Both the position numbers and the translations under genes were made by a program. From the NCBI GenBank assembly GCA_027484495.1, contig JAIXSW010000172.1:1-10187 (forward strand): a stretch of DNA of 10,187 nt, written 5' to 3'. A model generated the notes under the pieces. That model did not search any database. It had not been told where the DNA came from and worked only from the letters and a program-made list of their open reading frames with translations. Numbering within the stretch: position 1 is the stretch's first letter; the number at the start of each line of letters is the position of its first letter. Below are positions 7,760 through 10,187 of this stretch, one piece after another. The DNA comes from Gammaproteobacteria bacterium (GTDB taxonomy: Bacteria; Pseudomonadota; Gammaproteobacteria; Enterobacterales; Alteromonadaceae).

Positions 7760-8872
7760 ATGTGGAAGAAAATATTGCGGGGCGTGGCGCTTGGATTATT
7801 ACTGCTGGTGGTATGTGGTGCCGGGACTGGCTGGTGGCTCGCAGGCTTGTTTGACGCCGAGGTGGATCAGGTTGCGCTGCAGCGGACCGTGCCGGAGCAA
7901 GTCCCATATCTGCAGCAATTGCCGCCAGCCAGCCGCGGCAGAGTGCTGGCGGTGGTCAGCAGTACGGCGCTGTATCCGGCAGCCGTCGTTGAAGGCAAGG
8001 TGAAAAAAACCGGTTATGAACTGACTGAACTTGCCCGGTTTTATTGGGTGCTGCGTGCCAATGGTTTTACCGTGGATATTGCGAGTCCCAACGGTGGTGA
8101 CGCACCGCGCGTGCTGGATGGCGATGACATGGGCCAATATGACTATGCCTTTTTAAATGATGCCACAGCGATGGGCAAAGCGCGCGCGACACTGCGGCTC
8201 GCTGATGTCGACCCGGCACAGTATCAGGCGGTTTATTTCGTCGGTGGCAAAGGTGCGATGTACGACTTCCCGGACAATCCCGATGTCGCCCGGCTGCTGC
8301 AGGCCATGCTGGACGCTGACAAACTGGTGCTGGCGGTCTGCCACGGTCCGGCAGCGCTGCTGCAGACGCAGCGTACGGCCGGGCCATCCTGGCTTGCCGG
8401 CAAAAAACTGACGTCCTTTACCAACGCAGAAGAATTGCTGCTGATGCCAGAAGCGGAACAGCGGTTTGGTTTCTTATTACAAAGCAAACTGCAGCAACAA
8501 GGCGCTGAATTCAGCGAAGGGCACCGTTATCTGCCGAATCTGGTGGTAGATGGCCAACTGATCACCGGCCAGAATCCTTGGTCAGTCTGGGCGCTGGCCG
8601 AAGCGGCTGTGACTGCGCTGGGGGCAGAGCCGGTGCCAAGGCCGGTCAGTGCCGAAGAACAAACGATGCAATTGCTGCACACTCTGGCACAGCAAGGGGA
8701 GCAGGCGGCAACCGCACAGATCCCGGAATTATTGCAACAAGGCGCGCTGCAACGGGATTTGTTGCTGATGATGGCGCTGGTATCCGCGCTGGCGGGGGAC
8801 TGGCATGAAGCCTGGCAGCGCCTGCAGCTGGCTGTTGCAGTCAAGGCCAGCCAGCAGGAGGCGACGCAGTGA
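7760..8872 (+). CDS. Membrane-anchored DJ-1/PfpI family protein (class I GATase-like fold)
   Basis: The 370-residue product starts MWKKILRG followed by a hydrophobic helix (about 8-30). Basic residues before the helix and no cleavage or lipobox motif suggest an N-in anchor, placing the rest in the periplasm. Residues about 60-285 form a DJ-1/PfpI/Hsp31-like domain: TGYELTELARFYWVL (84-98, with Glu87/Glu90), IASPNGG, GGKGAMYDFPDNPDV (162-176), and the nucleophile elbow AVCHGPAALL with Cys194-His195. Relatives act as glyoxalases, deglycase-like enzymes, chaperones or peptidases, and the activity cannot be picked from sequence. Many relatives that I recall have GGHG where this has GGKG. After about residue 290 comes an 80-residue helical tail (EEQTMQLLHTLAQQGEQ onward) not belonging to the core fold and vaguely TPR-like. 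The start is supported by AAGGAG seven bases upstream. The stop overlaps the next gene by four bases, so the two form an operon. Confidence 0.88.
   Translation: MWKKILRGVALGLLLLVVCGAGTGWWLAGLFDAEVDQVALQRTVPEQVPYLQQLPPASRGRVLAVVSSTALYPAAVVEGKVKKTGYELTELARFYWVLRANGFTVDIASPNGGDAPRVLDGDDMGQYDYAFLNDATAMGKARATLRLADVDPAQYQAVYFVGGKGAMYDFPDNPDVARLLQAMLDADKLVLAVCHGPAALLQTQRTAGPSWLAGKKLTSFTNAEELLLMPEAEQRFGFLLQSKLQQQGAEFSEGHRYLPNLVVDGQLITGQNPWSVWALAEAAVTALGAEPVPRPVSAEEQTMQLLHTLAQQGEQAATAQIPELLQQGALQRDLLLMMALVSALAGDWHEAWQRLQLAVAVKASQQEATQ
8856..8861 (+). promoter_or_regulatory. Ribosome binding site deciding the GTG start of the aspartic-protease gene
   Basis: AGGAGG lies seven bases before the GTG at 8869, inside the end of the DJ-1 gene. 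GTGA serves as both start and stop (8869-8872). This is a classic translational-coupling arrangement and supports the non-ATG start. Confidence 0.85.
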
Positions 8873-10092
8873 AGTGCATCGGCTGTCAGCGGTTTTTGTT
8901 GTTGTCTTGTGTGATCTTGCTGCTTTATGGCTGTGGTATTGCCAACAACTTCCGTTTGCGACAGGCCAATGATGGCCTCAGCATGCATTGGACCGCCAGC
9001 ACGCAGTCTCAGCGGTTGCTGGCGCAGTTTGAAGGTTTTCGGCCTTTTATCCGGGTGCGGGTCAATCAGCAGACTGAATTGATGCTGCTGGTGGATTCCG
9101 GTGCCGCATTTACCGTCCTTTGGGATACCGCCGCTGTGCAGCAACTCAAACTGGCACAGGGTTATCCGCTGGAGGTCGGCGGCTTTGGTACGGACAAAGA
9201 TGCCAGCGCATATCAGTCGACTTTAGCGTTAGTAGATCTCGGACCTGCCCGGTTTGAGCAGGTCCAGGTGGCAGTGGTTCCGCTTGCCGCCAGCAGTTAT
9301 TTTTTGCAACCAGATGAAGCGGTGTTTGACGGGGTTTTGGGTTATGACCTGATGCGGCATTTTAGCTGGGAGTTCGACCGGATGGCTGGGCGCATCATGT
9401 TGTCGTCACAGCCTTACTCGCCAGGGCCAGATGAGCAGATGCAGCCGTTTGAGATCAGCTGGCGAAAAGTAGTGGTGAAAAGCAGCATTCAGCTCAATAG
9501 CACTGTGCGGTTAGCGCAAGACGTGCTGCTGGACACCGGTAGCCGGCATTTTCTGAAGATCAATGCTTTGTACCTGCAGGAACATCAGCTGAATCTGGAT
9601 GGTCCGCTGCGGGAAGGGGCTGATTTCGGCCTCAGCGGCCGTCATGCGAACTTGCGCGGGCAGGTTCGCAGTTTACAGCTCGGTGCGGTGCAACTGTCGC
9701 CGGTGCCGGTGAATCTGATGGCTGCGGATGATGCAGATGACTGGTGGCTGGTCGGAAGCGGCGTCCTGATGCAACATCAGTTGGTGCTGGACTACCTGAG
9801 CGGTCAATGGTTATTGCAGTCACAGCACGATGCGCCTTACCTGGCTCAGAGTAATCTGACGGGCCTGGAGCTGCGCAAACTGAGCAATGGTTTTTTTATC
9901 GTCAGGGACAATCTGAATCCGCAACTACAGGGTTGGTTAGCGCCCGGCGATCAGATTGTCCGGATTGCCGGCTTTGCAGCAAACGAGGTGAATGAATTGC
10001 GCTGGATAGAACTGAGCAGCACAACAGGTAGCCTGCAGCTTTGCAAAGCTGCCGCAACGAAGGATTGCCGGGACATCTTGTTATCGCCGTGA
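8869..10092 (+). CDS. Envelope lipoprotein with two retropepsin-like aspartic protease lobes and a PDZ-like domain
   Basis: The 407-residue product begins with a GTG start and a signal peptide ending in L-Y-G-C (Cys22), a plausible though not ideal lipobox. Lobe one has LLVDSGAAFTVL with Asp76-Ser-Gly and the downstream flap/core motif FDGVLGYDLM (153-162), followed by a strand-turn typical of the aspartyl protease family PF13650. Lobe two has VLLDTGSRHFL with Asp222-Thr-Gly and later LVGSGVLMQHQLVLDY. Both lobes therefore retain the D-[ST]-G and hydrophobic-Gly elements, which could let one chain form a pepsin-like active site. Residues about 330-405 look like a PDZ domain (NGFFIVRDN, then WLAPGDQIVRIAGF). 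Function is inferred as periplasmic peptide cleavage or binding; substrate unknown. AGGAGG seven bases upstream and the four-base overlap couple it to the DJ-1 gene. Its stop is 7 bases from the stop of the convergent gene. Confidence 0.88.
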   Translation: MKCIGCQRFLLLSCVILLLYGCGIANNFRLRQANDGLSMHWTASTQSQRLLAQFEGFRPFIRVRVNQQTELMLLVDSGAAFTVLWDTAAVQQLKLAQGYPLEVGGFGTDKDASAYQSTLALVDLGPARFEQVQVAVVPLAASSYFLQPDEAVFDGVLGYDLMRHFSWEFDRMAGRIMLSSQPYSPGPDEQMQPFEISWRKVVVKSSIQLNSTVRLAQDVLLDTGSRHFLKINALYLQEHQLNLDGPLREGADFGLSGRHANLRGQVRSLQLGAVQLSPVPVNLMAADDADDWWLVGSGVLMQHQLVLDYLSGQWLLQSQHDAPYLAQSNLTGLELRKLSNGFFIVRDNLNPQLQGWLAPGDQIVRIAGFAANEVNELRWIELSSTTGSLQLCKAAATKDCRDILLSP

Positions 10093-10099
10093 ACGAGGT

Positions 10100-10187
10100 T
10101 CAGGCCATGCCACTAAGCAACCAACGCACAATCAGGCCGATGCCCAGACTGATGCTGACGCTGAGTAAAGTGCCGAGTAACACGTAC
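10100..10187 (-). CDS. C-terminus of a convergent hydrophobic (probably membrane) protein, truncated by window edge
   Basis: Reading leftward from the right edge, one minus-strand frame encodes 28 residues and stops at TGA (10102-10100). The peptide, with YVLLGTLLSVSISLGIG and then LIVRWLLSGMA, is hydrophobic enough for a terminal membrane helix. Its codons are mostly G/C-ending, like neighbouring genes. It is too short for a family call. The opposing plus-strand frame starting at 10107 uses rare AGG/AGA codons and looks like its shadow. Confidence 0.5.
   Translation of the reverse strand, partial: YVLLGTLLSVSISLGIGLIVRWLLSGMA

Noticed and set aside
8527..9144. 205-codon open frame on the minus strand across the DJ-1/protease junction
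   Set aside because: It lies antisense to two well-supported genes, is rich in Cys/Ser/Gln low-complexity stretches typical of antisense frames, and has no family resemblance.
10107..10187. Plus-strand frame from ATG at 10107 open to the right edge
   Set aside because: It uses rare AGG and AGA codons and lacks a recognisable signal; the opposite strand encodes a credible membrane helix ending at 10100.
1..10187. Mobile element, phage, CRISPR or tRNA content
   Set aside because: No transposase or integrase motifs, no terminal inverted repeats, no regularly spaced repeats and no tRNA-like cloverleaf were seen.

Overview
The window looks like a chromosomal stretch of a free-living gammaproteobacterium. 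The evidence is moderate GC, dense coding with clean Shine-Dalgarno sites, a YaiE/PpnP-type nucleoside phosphorylase, a 754-residue Orn/Lys/Arg decarboxylase close in type to Pseudomonas LdcA, and a DUF4397-like lipoprotein. The style suggests an Alteromonadales/Chromatiaceae relative such as Rheinheimera or Alishewanella, but that placement is an inference from protein style and not a proven assignment. I see no insertion sequence, integrase, tRNA, rRNA, CRISPR array or phage gene, and no obvious compositional break.

Layout. Bases 1-1048 (minus) hold a lipoprotein of three tandem beta-type modules whose C-terminus lies beyond the left edge. Bases 1176-2990 (minus) encode an Atm1-type ABC exporter. 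Bases 3128-3412 (minus) encode PpnP, closed by its own terminator at 3077-3107. Divergent from ppnP, 3656-4990 (plus) encodes a soluble PAS-GAF-GGDEF diguanylate cyclase. A bidirectional terminator at about 5037-5067 separates it from the convergent decarboxylase gene (5085-7349, minus). That gene is preceded by the only non-coding stretch over 300 bases (7350-7759), which probably contains a sigma70-like promoter and a structured leader of about 257 nt.

Rightward from 7760 is a two-gene operon: a membrane-anchored DJ-1/PfpI protein (7760-8872), overlapping by 4 bases a lipoprotein with two aspartic-protease lobes and a PDZ-like tail (8869-10092). The right edge carries the C-terminus of a convergent, hydrophobic protein (10100-10187, minus).

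How the genes work together. Most genes are single transcription units with unrelated housekeeping or signalling roles: thiol-conjugate or metal export, nucleoside salvage, c-di-GMP synthesis, and amino-acid decarboxylation with polyamine or acid-resistance output. The translationally coupled DJ-1/aspartic-protease pair is the only arrangement suggesting a dedicated joint function. Both products are predicted to sit in the envelope with their domains in the periplasm, so this pair is the best candidate here for an undescribed system. The evidence for it is gene order, coupling and domain content only.
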